Origin: an uncultured Prevotella sp.
Lineage (GTDB): Bacteria; Bacteroidota; Bacteroidia; Bacteroidales; Bacteroidaceae
Assembly: GCA_900543155.1 (NCBI GenBank)
Contig: UQQN01000061.1
Location: 1-14,813 of the forward strand
DNA: 14,813 bases
Reading direction: 5' to 3'
Part shown: in pieces, positions 6,828 to 14,049 of the stretch
How positions within the stretch are numbered: position 1 is the stretch's first letter
How the letters are laid out: every line of letters begins with the position of its first letter
Notes under the pieces: model-generated
Seen by the model: only the letters and a program-made list of their open reading frames with translations
Databases searched by the model: none
Told to the model about the DNA's origin: nothing
Position numbers and translations under genes: made by a program

Positions 6828-8124
6828 TCACCTATCTTTCATTGATGAGAGTTGGGTACTCTACAATGCTTTTACTGATGAAGTAAGTGTACTTGCACCA
6901 GAAGTAAAGGAATTGTATGAAAAACATGACGTGGACGAAATTCGTAAGATTCACCCCGAATTTTACGATTATCTACAGACCAAGCAGTTTCTTGTTCCAG
7001 AAAGCGAAAACGAGTCAAGCAAGTGTATCGCCAAATGGGATAAAGAAGACAATGATCCGAGTTCTTTCTCTCTTACCGTAAATCCAACCCTAGATTGCAA
7101 TATGAGTTGCTGGTATTGCTACGAGAAGCATCAAGCCAATCGAACGATGAAAGAGGAAATATCGGAAAGAGTGTACAAGTTCATTGCCAACAAAATGGCA
7201 GATCCACTTCTGAAGAGTTTTGACTTGTCATTTTTCGGTGGAGAGCCACTCATTCAGTTCAAGCATATTGTAAAACCATTAGCAGAGTTTGCGCATCAGC
7301 AAGCAATCAGCAATGGCAAAAACTTTAAAGTAGGCTTCACAACCAATGGTTATTTGCTCTTCCCTAAGGTGTTGGACTTTTTGTCTTCCCTCAAAGTGCC
7401 TGTACATTTTCAAATAACATTGGACGGTAATGAGCGTATGCATAATAAGACAAGGCATACAGCCAATGGTACAGGAAGTTACTTTAAGATTTTAGAGAAT
7501 TGCAAGAATGCTCTGACTAATCCTTTGTTCAATGTTTCACTACGTTGTAATTATACGACAGAAAACGTAGCAACATTCATGGATTTGGCTGGTGACTTAG
7601 AAAAGACAGGCATAGTTCCTGCCAAGAATCTTCAAATCAATTTCCACAGAGTATGGCAAGACCATGGAAGTGATAAAGAAGTAGAGAACCATATAGATAA
7701 GGTTTACCAGACGCTTGTCGAAAGTGGCTATAACGCATCAGACATACATGCTCAAGAGAAGTATCGTTGCTATGCAGAGCATAATAATCACATAGTCATT
7801 AACTATGACGGAAATCTCTTCCATTGCACGGCAAGAGACTTTACACCAGAAAAGTCAGAAGGAGCAATCAATGAAGAAGGCACATTACAACTTAACGAGA
7901 AATCTTTACTCCGTTCAAAACTGAAATGGGGCACAGAAGCTTGCATGAAATGTAGTATTTATCCATTGTGCAATGGCTTATGCAGCCAGCAAAAGGTAGA
8001 GCATAATGGTGCTACAGGTTGCATTGCAGGATATACACAAGAAAATAAGGTAGCAATAATCGACAAACGAGTACGCTACATTATTAACGAAGGCAAGAAA
8101 TTGCCTAATATTAACCTCAAATAA
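6808..8124 (+). CDS. Radical SAM/SPASM peptide maturase
   Basis: This encodes 438 residues from the preferred start at 6808 (MKKSLYNHLSF). An ATG at 6790 would add six residues; both overlap the end of the upstream gene. Residue numbers below count from 6790. Residues ~10-90 look like a leader-binding RRE-type domain (LYNAFTDEVSVLAPEVKELY, ending QFLVP). The radical SAM core has CxxxCxxC at C103, C107 and C110, then FFGGEPL 148-154 and a TIM-barrel pattern (FTTNGYLL, ITLDGN). The C-terminal SPASM region holds further cluster ligands (C327, C346, C385, C388, C394, C398, C411), enough for two auxiliary [4Fe-4S] clusters. SPASM maturases of RiPP pathways, including Bacteroidales double-glycine types, commonly form Cys thioether or C-C crosslinks. 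It lies 9 bases before the precursor, which is the obvious substrate. The exact crosslink chemistry cannot be read from sequence. Confidence 0.93.
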   Translation: MKKSLYNHLSFIDESWVLYNAFTDEVSVLAPEVKELYEKHDVDEIRKIHPEFYDYLQTKQFLVPESENESSKCIAKWDKEDNDPSSFSLTVNPTLDCNMSCWYCYEKHQANRTMKEEISERVYKFIANKMADPLLKSFDLSFFGGEPLIQFKHIVKPLAEFAHQQAISNGKNFKVGFTTNGYLLFPKVLDFLSSLKVPVHFQITLDGNERMHNKTRHTANGTGSYFKILENCKNALTNPLFNVSLRCNYTTENVATFMDLAGDLEKTGIVPAKNLQINFHRVWQDHGSDKEVENHIDKVYQTLVESGYNASDIHAQEKYRCYAEHNNHIVINYDGNLFHCTARDFTPEKSEGAINEEGTLQLNEKSLLRSKLKWGTEACMKCSIYPLCNGLCSQQKVEHNGATGCIAGYTQENKVAIIDKRVRYIINEGKKLPNINLK

Positions 8125-8133
8125 TAATTTACA

Positions 8134-8433
8134 ATGAAGGTCAAGAGAAATCTTGTTCAGCTTGTCCAGTCGGATTATACTCCACTGCAGACAAGTGCCG
8201 AAGGTCTCCTAAGAGGAGGCTTCGGATCGATTGCTGTTGGTAAGGCAATCATTGGGGATATAAACGCAAACATTTGCAGAAATCCCAAGTGTACGAATGG
8301 TGAATGCACCAATCCTGAGTGCTCAAACCAGTGTACAATCAACTATTGTGGTCCTACAACACCAACAACACCAACAATTGGCCCCAGTGGTTCACCAACT
8401 CCCACTGTAACGACAATGTGCATCGGTTTTTAA
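8134..8433 (+). CDS. RiPP precursor: double-glycine leader, Cys-repeat core, mucin-like Thr/Pro tail
   Basis: This is a 99-residue precursor. The leader (residues 1-29) ends in a double-glycine site, EGLLRGG 23-29, of the kind cut by C39 ABC-transporter peptidases. A short hydrophobic spacer (FGSIAVGKAIIG 30-41) follows. The core has Cys at 48, 53, 58, 63, 67, 72 and 96; the first part is a C-x-N-x-x pentad repeat (CRNPK, CTNGE, CTNPE, CSNQ). Residues 73-94 are a Thr/Pro/Ser tail (GPTTPTTPTIGPSGSPTPTV) with nine Thr and two Ser, closely resembling mucin-type O-glycosylation substrates. It starts 9 bases after the radical SAM gene and is followed by a hairpin. Likely modifications, by inference, are crosslinks in the Cys repeat from the radical SAM enzyme, O-glycans on the Thr/Pro tail from the fused glycosyltransferase, then cleavage after G29. 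The final bioactivity is unknown. Confidence 0.88.
   Translation: MKVKRNLVQLVQSDYTPLQTSAEGLLRGGFGSIAVGKAIIGDINANICRNPKCTNGECTNPECSNQCTINYCGPTTPTTPTIGPSGSPTPTVTTMCIGF
8356..8376 (+). repeat. In-frame 9-bp microrepeat coding for Thr-Thr-Pro
   Basis: Two perfect copies of acaacacca (8356-8364, 8365-8373) and a partial third (8374-8376) encode TTP-TTP-T within the precursor tail. The unit is a multiple of three, so slippage would change the number of candidate glycosylation sites without a frameshift. Confidence 0.75.
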
Positions 8434-8441
8434 GCTAACCA

Positions 8442-8474
8442 GACTTGTACTCTCTAATAATGAGGGTACAAGTC
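8442..8474 (+). terminator. Hairpin after the precursor gene (attenuator or mRNA stabiliser)
   Basis: Arms 8442-8454 (gacttgtactctc) and 8462-8474 (gagggtacaagtc) pair over 13 positions with one G-T wobble, leaving a 7-base loop. A short T-rich stretch (ctttct) follows. It lies 8 bases after the precursor stop and 38 bases before the next start. It probably lowers read-through into the transport genes or protects the 3' end of the precursor message. Confidence 0.6.
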
Positions 8475-8511
8475 CTTTCTGTATGATAAAATATAAACAA
8501 ATTCCATACAT

Positions 8512-11430
8512 ATGCGAAATTTTCTATCCATTTTAGTTCTCATGCTTTGCCAGTTCTATGTGGCCAATGCTCAAAAGTGCTTAGTAAGTTTTGGAGTCAA
8601 TGAAGAGGTTACCGAAATGCCTATTGAAAATGCTCTGTATACTTTGTACCTTAACGATAGCATTCAAGTACCATATAGGGTAACATATGCCGATGTACAG
8701 AGCGCCACTTATAGTCTTGAATTTGATTTTCGCCCAGGTAAATATACCTTGCGTGCAGAAAAAGAAGGTTACAATGAAGTGCAAAAAGATTTTACAATAG
8801 CCTCCAAACGCAATACGATCCTTGGCATCGGCACGCTTTGGATGAAGAAAGTCAAGACAAGACAGTTGAAAGAAGCCGTCGTCCGTGCCACTCATATCAA
8901 GATGGTAACGCGAGGCGACACTGTAGTCTATGACGCGGCCGCTTTCGACTTGGCAGAAGGCTCCATGCTTGATGCATTGGTGGCACAACTCCCTGGAGCA
9001 GAACTCAAAGACGGTCAAATTAAGGTGAACGGAAAGTTTATCGAAAGCCTGATGGTCAATGGAGAGGATTTCTTTGCGGGCAATCCAAAAGTTGCCCTTG
9101 AAAATCTACCAGCCTATACGGTGAAGAATATTAAGGTGTACGACCGTGCGGCAAACGATGATTATCTGAAAGCCAAAGTTAATGGTAAGAAAGCCATGGG
9201 TGCGGACGAGCATATGGTGATGGACGTGATATTGAAGAAAGCCTATTCCAATGGTTGGTTGGGGAACGTGGAAGGCGGTTATGGACTTCCTTCCGACCGC
9301 TACTTGGGCAAGGCCTTTGGCATGGGCTATAGCGGAAAGATGCGCATTGCCGCCTTTGCCAATCTCAACAATATCAAGGATACCCAAATGGGAAGTTCAT
9401 CAGGTCAATGGAACGGAGGTTGGGCACAAGATGGCGAGTTGGACGTAAAAATGGGCGGATTGGATTATCTCTATTCGCACGACCGTGCCAAAGTCTTTGG
9501 TAACGTCACTCTTACCCACGAAGAACCCGAAGTGGAATATAAGGGGAGCAATGTGAATTACTTCAACACAGGTGACATCTTCGAGCGTTCGCATTCTCTA
9601 CGCAACGATCGGAAGCTGCACCTCATGTCGGCACATCAATTCCAATATTCAGCAGAGCGTGCCTACTTTGAGTTGAGACCCTCTATTGATTATCTGAAAA
9701 ATGATTACACAAGCATTAGTCATCGTGCACAATTCTCAGAGACTCCAGAAGAACAATACCGTGTGCAGTCACTTGATTCACTCTTCTCTACAAATGGTAT
9801 GGCTTCATCGAATTTTGCACGTCATCTGTTAACGCGCATAGGCAATGATCAAGACGGCAAGTCTGATTGGATTATTGCCAACTTGGCTGCCAACTCTACG
9901 ATATCGTTTCCTTCAACTCAAGATAACATAGAGATAGCATTGACAGGAAACTATCGCCGCGATACAAATCGCTACTTTAACTCGTTCAACAGAGCGTATG
10001 GTATGTCTTCGCCCAATGTAGGCAATGGAGATAACTTGCAGCAAAAGTCAGACTACGTATCCAAGAACTATGGCATGAATGCAGACATCTCCTATAGTTG
10101 GAACTATTGGCCTTATCAAAGCGGTGCCAGACACATAGCCATCGTAAAGCCAGAAGTGCAATACGACTTTCATCGTTATGACCAAGTAAACACGCTGCTT
10201 CATCTGCATGAAGAGTTTGCAAATGGGGGCAATAACAATTTGATGGTGCCTCCTTCTGCCATTCGTCCTGAGCAATTGAGCGTTGACCTCAACAACACCT
10301 ATGCTTCTAATTTGACACAAAACAAGATTAGCCCACTTGTAAGTTTCGCATATCTCTATGTACCAAGCGCGAGTTCAAGCAAGAGCTTTAATGCCGACCT
10401 CACTTTGCGCGAAGATATTATGCACGAACGCTTGGACTACGACAAGGCACAGTTGGACACCTTGTTGTCACGAACCATCAGTAAGTTTACTCCGACTATA
10501 AAGCTCAGATACAAGGACAATGGACAGAAAGTTCGCACGGAAGTAGAAACGAACTATAGTTTTACAAAAAATGCGCCCAGCATCTACAACCAACTTGGCA
10601 CTATCAACGATAGCGATCCGACCAACATTTATGTCAACAACCCAGGATTGGAGAAGCCTCGCACGCATAGTGTGAATGCACGCTACGCTCGTTTTCACAA
10701 TCAACGACATAACAACGTCGTACTCTATGCAAGTTATGGACGCACCGATAATGCCATTGCGCAAGCCCGCCTCTACAACCGTGCGACAGGCGTGAGCACG
10801 TGGATGCCCAAAAACATCAATGGCAATTGGAACACGTATGAATCCGTGCAGTATAATATGCCCTTCGGAAAGAACGAAGCCTTCCAGTTTCAGACCGTAA
10901 CCACAGCCTCATACGTACACTCCGTAGACTATGCCTCAGAGAGCGAAGCGCTCGAGCGCAGTGTGGTGAACAACCTAACGCTTGGCGAACAATTAGCCTT
11001 GTCTTATCGTGTGGGCAAACATAGCTTCGGCATACGCGGTAGTCTCTCATGGCTCGATAGCCGTTCAGCCCGCGAGGGGTATGACAATATTTCCGCTTTC
11101 GACATTACGGCAGGAGCCAATGCTACGCTCAACTTGCCACAGAATTGGCAAATCACCACCGACCTCAACCTTTACAATCGTAGCGGCTATAGTGACCACA
11201 CTCTCAACACCACCAACTGGGTGTGGAACGCCTCTGTGGCCAAGACCATCTTAAAGGGTAATCTTACCTTCCGCCTCAATGCCGTAGACATCTTGAAGCA
11301 AATCAGCAACGTGCAGCACACTGTGAATGCCCAAGGTCGCACCGAAACATGGGTCAACTCGCAACCTCGCTACGTAATGCTCCACGTGGTATATCGCTTC
11401 AATGTGATGCCCAAGAAAAAGAAAAGCTAA
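8512..11430 (+). CDS. Outer-membrane beta-barrel protein, TonB-receptor-like architecture
   Basis: This 972-residue protein has a signal peptide (residues 1-20, hydrophobic FLSILVLMLC, cleavage likely at VANA|QK). Residues ~22-110 are a carboxypeptidase-regulatory/Ig-like domain. A conserved plug-like region follows at ~118-245 (LKEAVV, GDTVVYDAAAFDLAEGSMLD, QLPGAELKDGQIKVNGK, GEDFFAGNPK). The rest alternates aromatic beta strands typical of a Bacteroidetes outer-membrane barrel, ending with YVMLHVVYRFNV and a Lys-rich tail. I see no clear TonB box. It lies between the precursor and the exporter, 11 bases before the latter, on the same strand. It could be the outer-membrane exit for the peptide, a re-uptake receptor, or an immunity/receptor protein; sequence alone does not decide. 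The gene is slightly more GC-rich than the upstream biosynthetic genes. Confidence 0.85.
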   Translation: MRNFLSILVLMLCQFYVANAQKCLVSFGVNEEVTEMPIENALYTLYLNDSIQVPYRVTYADVQSATYSLEFDFRPGKYTLRAEKEGYNEVQKDFTIASKRNTILGIGTLWMKKVKTRQLKEAVVRATHIKMVTRGDTVVYDAAAFDLAEGSMLDALVAQLPGAELKDGQIKVNGKFIESLMVNGEDFFAGNPKVALENLPAYTVKNIKVYDRAANDDYLKAKVNGKKAMGADEHMVMDVILKKAYSNGWLGNVEGGYGLPSDRYLGKAFGMGYSGKMRIAAFANLNNIKDTQMGSSSGQWNGGWAQDGELDVKMGGLDYLYSHDRAKVFGNVTLTHEEPEVEYKGSNVNYFNTGDIFERSHSLRNDRKLHLMSAHQFQYSAERAYFELRPSIDYLKNDYTSISHRAQFSETPEEQYRVQSLDSLFSTNGMASSNFARHLLTRIGNDQDGKSDWIIANLAANSTISFPSTQDNIEIALTGNYRRDTNRYFNSFNRAYGMSSPNVGNGDNLQQKSDYVSKNYGMNADISYSWNYWPYQSGARHIAIVKPEVQYDFHRYDQVNTLLHLHEEFANGGNNNLMVPPSAIRPEQLSVDLNNTYASNLTQNKISPLVSFAYLYVPSASSSKSFNADLTLREDIMHERLDYDKAQLDTLLSRTISKFTPTIKLRYKDNGQKVRTEVETNYSFTKNAPSIYNQLGTINDSDPTNIYVNNPGLEKPRTHSVNARYARFHNQRHNNVVLYASYGRTDNAIAQARLYNRATGVSTWMPKNINGNWNTYESVQYNMPFGKNEAFQFQTVTTASYVHSVDYASESEALERSVVNNLTLGEQLALSYRVGKHSFGIRGSLSWLDSRSAREGYDNISAFDITAGANATLNLPQNWQITTDLNLYNRSGYSDHTLNTTNWVWNASVAKTILKGNLTFRLNAVDILKQISNVQHTVNAQGRTETWVNSQPRYVMLHVVYRFNVMPKKKKS

Positions 11431-11441
11431 AAGAATAAAGC

Positions 11442-13619
11442 ATGAAATTCTCCCGACAATTTGACCAAATGGATTGCGGCCCTGCCTGTGTGCGCATGGT
11501 TGCATCGTATTATGGTAAAGACTATCCCTTATCTTATCTGCGCTCACTCGCCCACCTCACACGTGAGGGGGTGAGCGTAGCAGGTATTCGCGATTCTCTC
11601 ACCGCCATTGGCATGAACAGTGCCACCTTCGAGATGTCGTTGGAACAATTATATACGGACTGCCCACTTCCCGCCATTCTTTATTGGGATCAAAATCACT
11701 TTGTCGTATTAGAAAAGCTAAAAGGGCGGTCAGCACAGAAGGCACGTTACAAAATAGCCAATCCTGCATTTGGTAAACAATGGTTTTCAGCAGAAGAACT
11801 TTGTCGTCATTGGTCGAATGGCGGCAAAGGCATTGTTGTGGCCGTTGAGCCTAATGAGGATTTCTACCAAAAGACCGCTATCAAAGAACGCCATAGTTTG
11901 AGAGACTTTGCTCGAAAGTATATACTTCCCTACAAGGCTCAATTAATTCAATCGCTATTAGCCCTATTGGTGGGCACGTTGTTAGGATTGATAAGTCCGT
12001 TTTTGGCTCAAAGCGTAGTAGATGACGGCATCGCCTTACACGATATGTCGTTGATTACTACCATATTGATAGCACAGTTAGCTTTGTTCATTGGTAGCTT
12101 CTTGATGAGCACTATCGGAGCTTGGGTTGGCTTGTATATGAGTACGCAAATCAGCATTGGCATATTGGGCGACTACTTACGCAAATTGCTCAAATTACCC
12201 ATGACATTCTTTGAGACCAAGAGCATTGGCGACTACCAACAGCGATTGAGCGACCACTCTCGTTTGCAGTCATTTATGACAGGTAGCACATTGGAAACCT
12301 TGTTTTCTTTGTTGTCTGTGCCTTTCTATATGGCAATCATCATCTTTTACAGTCCATTGGTGTTGGCCGTATTCTTGGGATTTACAATTATTAGCACGTT
12401 GTGGATGACCTACTTTTTTCGCAAAAGGAAGTCGTTAGACTACGAGCAATTTAAAGTAAGCGTAGACAACCAAAACAAGCTATACGAAATGATGTCAGGA
12501 ATTACCGACATCAAGGTGAATGCTTACGATGACTATAAACTCTCGGAATGGCAACACCTGCAAATGCGTCAGTACGCCATGAGCCAGAAGAGTCTGAAGT
12601 TAGGACAAATACAAAACACGGGCTTTACCATTATCGGTCAGCTGCGCAATATCATTATCACCTATTGGATAGCCATGCTTGTGGTCAACAACGAACTAAC
12701 GTTGGGTATGATGATGAGTATCTCCACTATCATTGGCATGATAAGTGGTCCGTTGGGACAGTTAACAGGTTTTTTGCAACAATATCAAGATGCCAAAATT
12801 AGTCTCGAACGTTCGCAAGAAGTCCACCTCTGTACTAATGAAGATGCACAAGAAGCACAATCACTCCCTTCAGACTTTCCTTTAGACATATTTGTCGACC
12901 ACGTGTCGTTCAGTTATGCTGGCAGCACAGGGAAAAAAGTGCTACAAGACGTATCGTTTAAGATACCAGCAGGCAAGATGACCGCCATAGTCGGCGAAAG
13001 CGGTAGCGGAAAAACTACCCTGATGAAGTTGCTCTTAAAGTTTTATCAGCCTACATCTGGGCGAATTATGATAGGCAATGAGGACTTAGACAAATATTCA
13101 GCCAAATCCATGCGTGAGTCTACAGGGATTGTAATGCAAGAAAACTTCTTATTTTCAGACACTATCCGACAAAATATCATTATGGGGGAAAAAGCTGACG
13201 AACAGCGGTTGAACGAAGCTATACAGATTGCTTGTTTGTCAGATTTGTTTGAGAGTCACCCCTTAAAAGAAAATACCAAGGTGGGAAGCGAAGGCATTGG
13301 TGTGAGTGGTGGAGAAAAGCAACGCATCATGATAGCAAGAGCTGCCTATAAGCATCCTCTATACTTGATGATGGACGAAGCCACCTCTTCATTAGATGCA
13401 GACAACGAAGCACACATAACGAGCAATCTTGAAAAGCACTTTGCTAAAAGCACCCGAATAGTTATAGCACACAGACTGAGCACGGTAAAAAATGCCGATA
13501 ATATTATAGTTCTACGCCATGGACAAATAGTAGAAGAAGGCACGCATGACGAACTCATCAAGCAAAAAGGATATTACTTCAAACTTGTACAAAACCAAAT
13601 AGAACTGCCATCAGCATGA
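11442..13619 (+). CDS. Peptidase-containing ABC exporter (C39, double-glycine type)
   Basis: This 725-residue inner-membrane protein is full length for a PCAT (bacteriocin-type peptidase-containing ABC transporter). Residues 1-~135 are the cytosolic C39 cysteine peptidase, with Cys12 in DQMDCGPAC, His86 in QNHFVVL, and the usual Asp position replaced by Asn107 (IANPAFG). Residues ~160-440 form the transmembrane domain with six hydrophobic segments. Residues ~480-725 are the ATPase, with Walker A GESGSGKT 518-525, Q-loop Gln566, signature VSGGEKQR 621-628, Walker B YLMMDEATS 641-649 and H-loop His677. It is expected to cleave the precursor after Gly28-Gly29 and export the mature peptide. Its stop overlaps the next start (ATGA), pointing to translational coupling with the small HlyD-like protein. 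Confidence 0.93.
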   Translation: MKFSRQFDQMDCGPACVRMVASYYGKDYPLSYLRSLAHLTREGVSVAGIRDSLTAIGMNSATFEMSLEQLYTDCPLPAILYWDQNHFVVLEKLKGRSAQKARYKIANPAFGKQWFSAEELCRHWSNGGKGIVVAVEPNEDFYQKTAIKERHSLRDFARKYILPYKAQLIQSLLALLVGTLLGLISPFLAQSVVDDGIALHDMSLITTILIAQLALFIGSFLMSTIGAWVGLYMSTQISIGILGDYLRKLLKLPMTFFETKSIGDYQQRLSDHSRLQSFMTGSTLETLFSLLSVPFYMAIIIFYSPLVLAVFLGFTIISTLWMTYFFRKRKSLDYEQFKVSVDNQNKLYEMMSGITDIKVNAYDDYKLSEWQHLQMRQYAMSQKSLKLGQIQNTGFTIIGQLRNIIITYWIAMLVVNNELTLGMMMSISTIIGMISGPLGQLTGFLQQYQDAKISLERSQEVHLCTNEDAQEAQSLPSDFPLDIFVDHVSFSYAGSTGKKVLQDVSFKIPAGKMTAIVGESGSGKTTLMKLLLKFYQPTSGRIMIGNEDLDKYSAKSMRESTGIVMQENFLFSDTIRQNIIMGEKADEQRLNEAIQIACLSDLFESHPLKENTKVGSEGIGVSGGEKQRIMIARAAYKHPLYLMMDEATSSLDADNEAHITSNLEKHFAKSTRIVIAHRLSTVKNADNIIVLRHGQIVEEGTHDELIKQKGYYFKLVQNQIELPSA

Positions 13620-13996
13620 AAGGAATCATTGTAAAATATGGAACGTTTTTGATTGTTCCCTTTGTGATAGTGGTTATAGCCATCACGCTCTGCACACTAA
13701 GGGTAAGAGAAAAGCTGCCCATTACACTTATTAGTGTTTCAGGGCAAAAGGGGATAGCTTATATTCCTTTGAATGCTCCAAGGTTAATAGTCAAAGGCGA
13801 TTCATTGGTGTTGGAAACTGCACAATCAGGTAATATAAAATGTTTGGTAACAAATACTACGATTGAAGCAAATAATATTCGAGCAGAAGTAGATATAAGT
13901 TCGATGAAGGAGTTTCGTGGCAATACACTTTGTAGTGCCTATCTTGTAATAAGAGAGATTCCGATGTTGGAATTGGTTATTCAGAAAGTGCTATAG
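13616..13996 (+). CDS. Short membrane-anchored protein, possible minimal HlyD-like exporter partner
   Basis: This 126-residue protein has one N-terminal membrane segment (residues ~8-28, YGTFLIVPFVIVVIAITLCT) and an extracytoplasmic beta-rich remainder. The order (short cytosolic tail, anchor, strand TLISVSGQKGIAYIPL, then GDSLVL, a small beta domain, and a C-terminus of the form LCSAYLVIREIPMLELVIQKVL) resembles the two ends of Bacteroidetes HlyD-type adaptor proteins. The coiled-coil hairpin and lipoyl parts seem to be missing; normal HlyD proteins are roughly three times longer. The ATGA overlap with the exporter gene supports a joint role. Alternatives are an immunity protein or an unrelated small membrane protein. 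No frameshift is visible, so it looks intact rather than degraded. Confidence 0.7.
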   Translation: MKGIIVKYGTFLIVPFVIVVIAITLCTLRVREKLPITLISVSGQKGIAYIPLNAPRLIVKGDSLVLETAQSGNIKCLVTNTTIEANNIRAEVDISSMKEFRGNTLCSAYLVIREIPMLELVIQKVL

Positions 13997-14006
13997 AATC
14001 ATATAA

Positions 14007-14048
14007 ATAAAGCTAAGTCCCATAGTAAGCAATAGGACTTAGCTTTAT
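14007..14048. terminator. Bidirectional hairpin terminator between convergent genes
   Basis: Arms 14007-14020 (ataaagctaagtcc) and 14035-14048 (ggacttagctttat) are perfect reverse complements over 14 bases with a 14-base loop. It fills the 53-base gap between the stop of the last operon gene and the stop of the convergent defence gene. The A/T-rich arm ends can supply a U-rich tail in either direction, though no long T-run follows. Confidence 0.75.
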
Positions 14049-14049
14049 A

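Noticed and set aside
8581..9018. Minus-strand open frame inside the barrel gene
   Set aside because: It is antisense to a conserved signal peptide/plug region, with no separate start signals.
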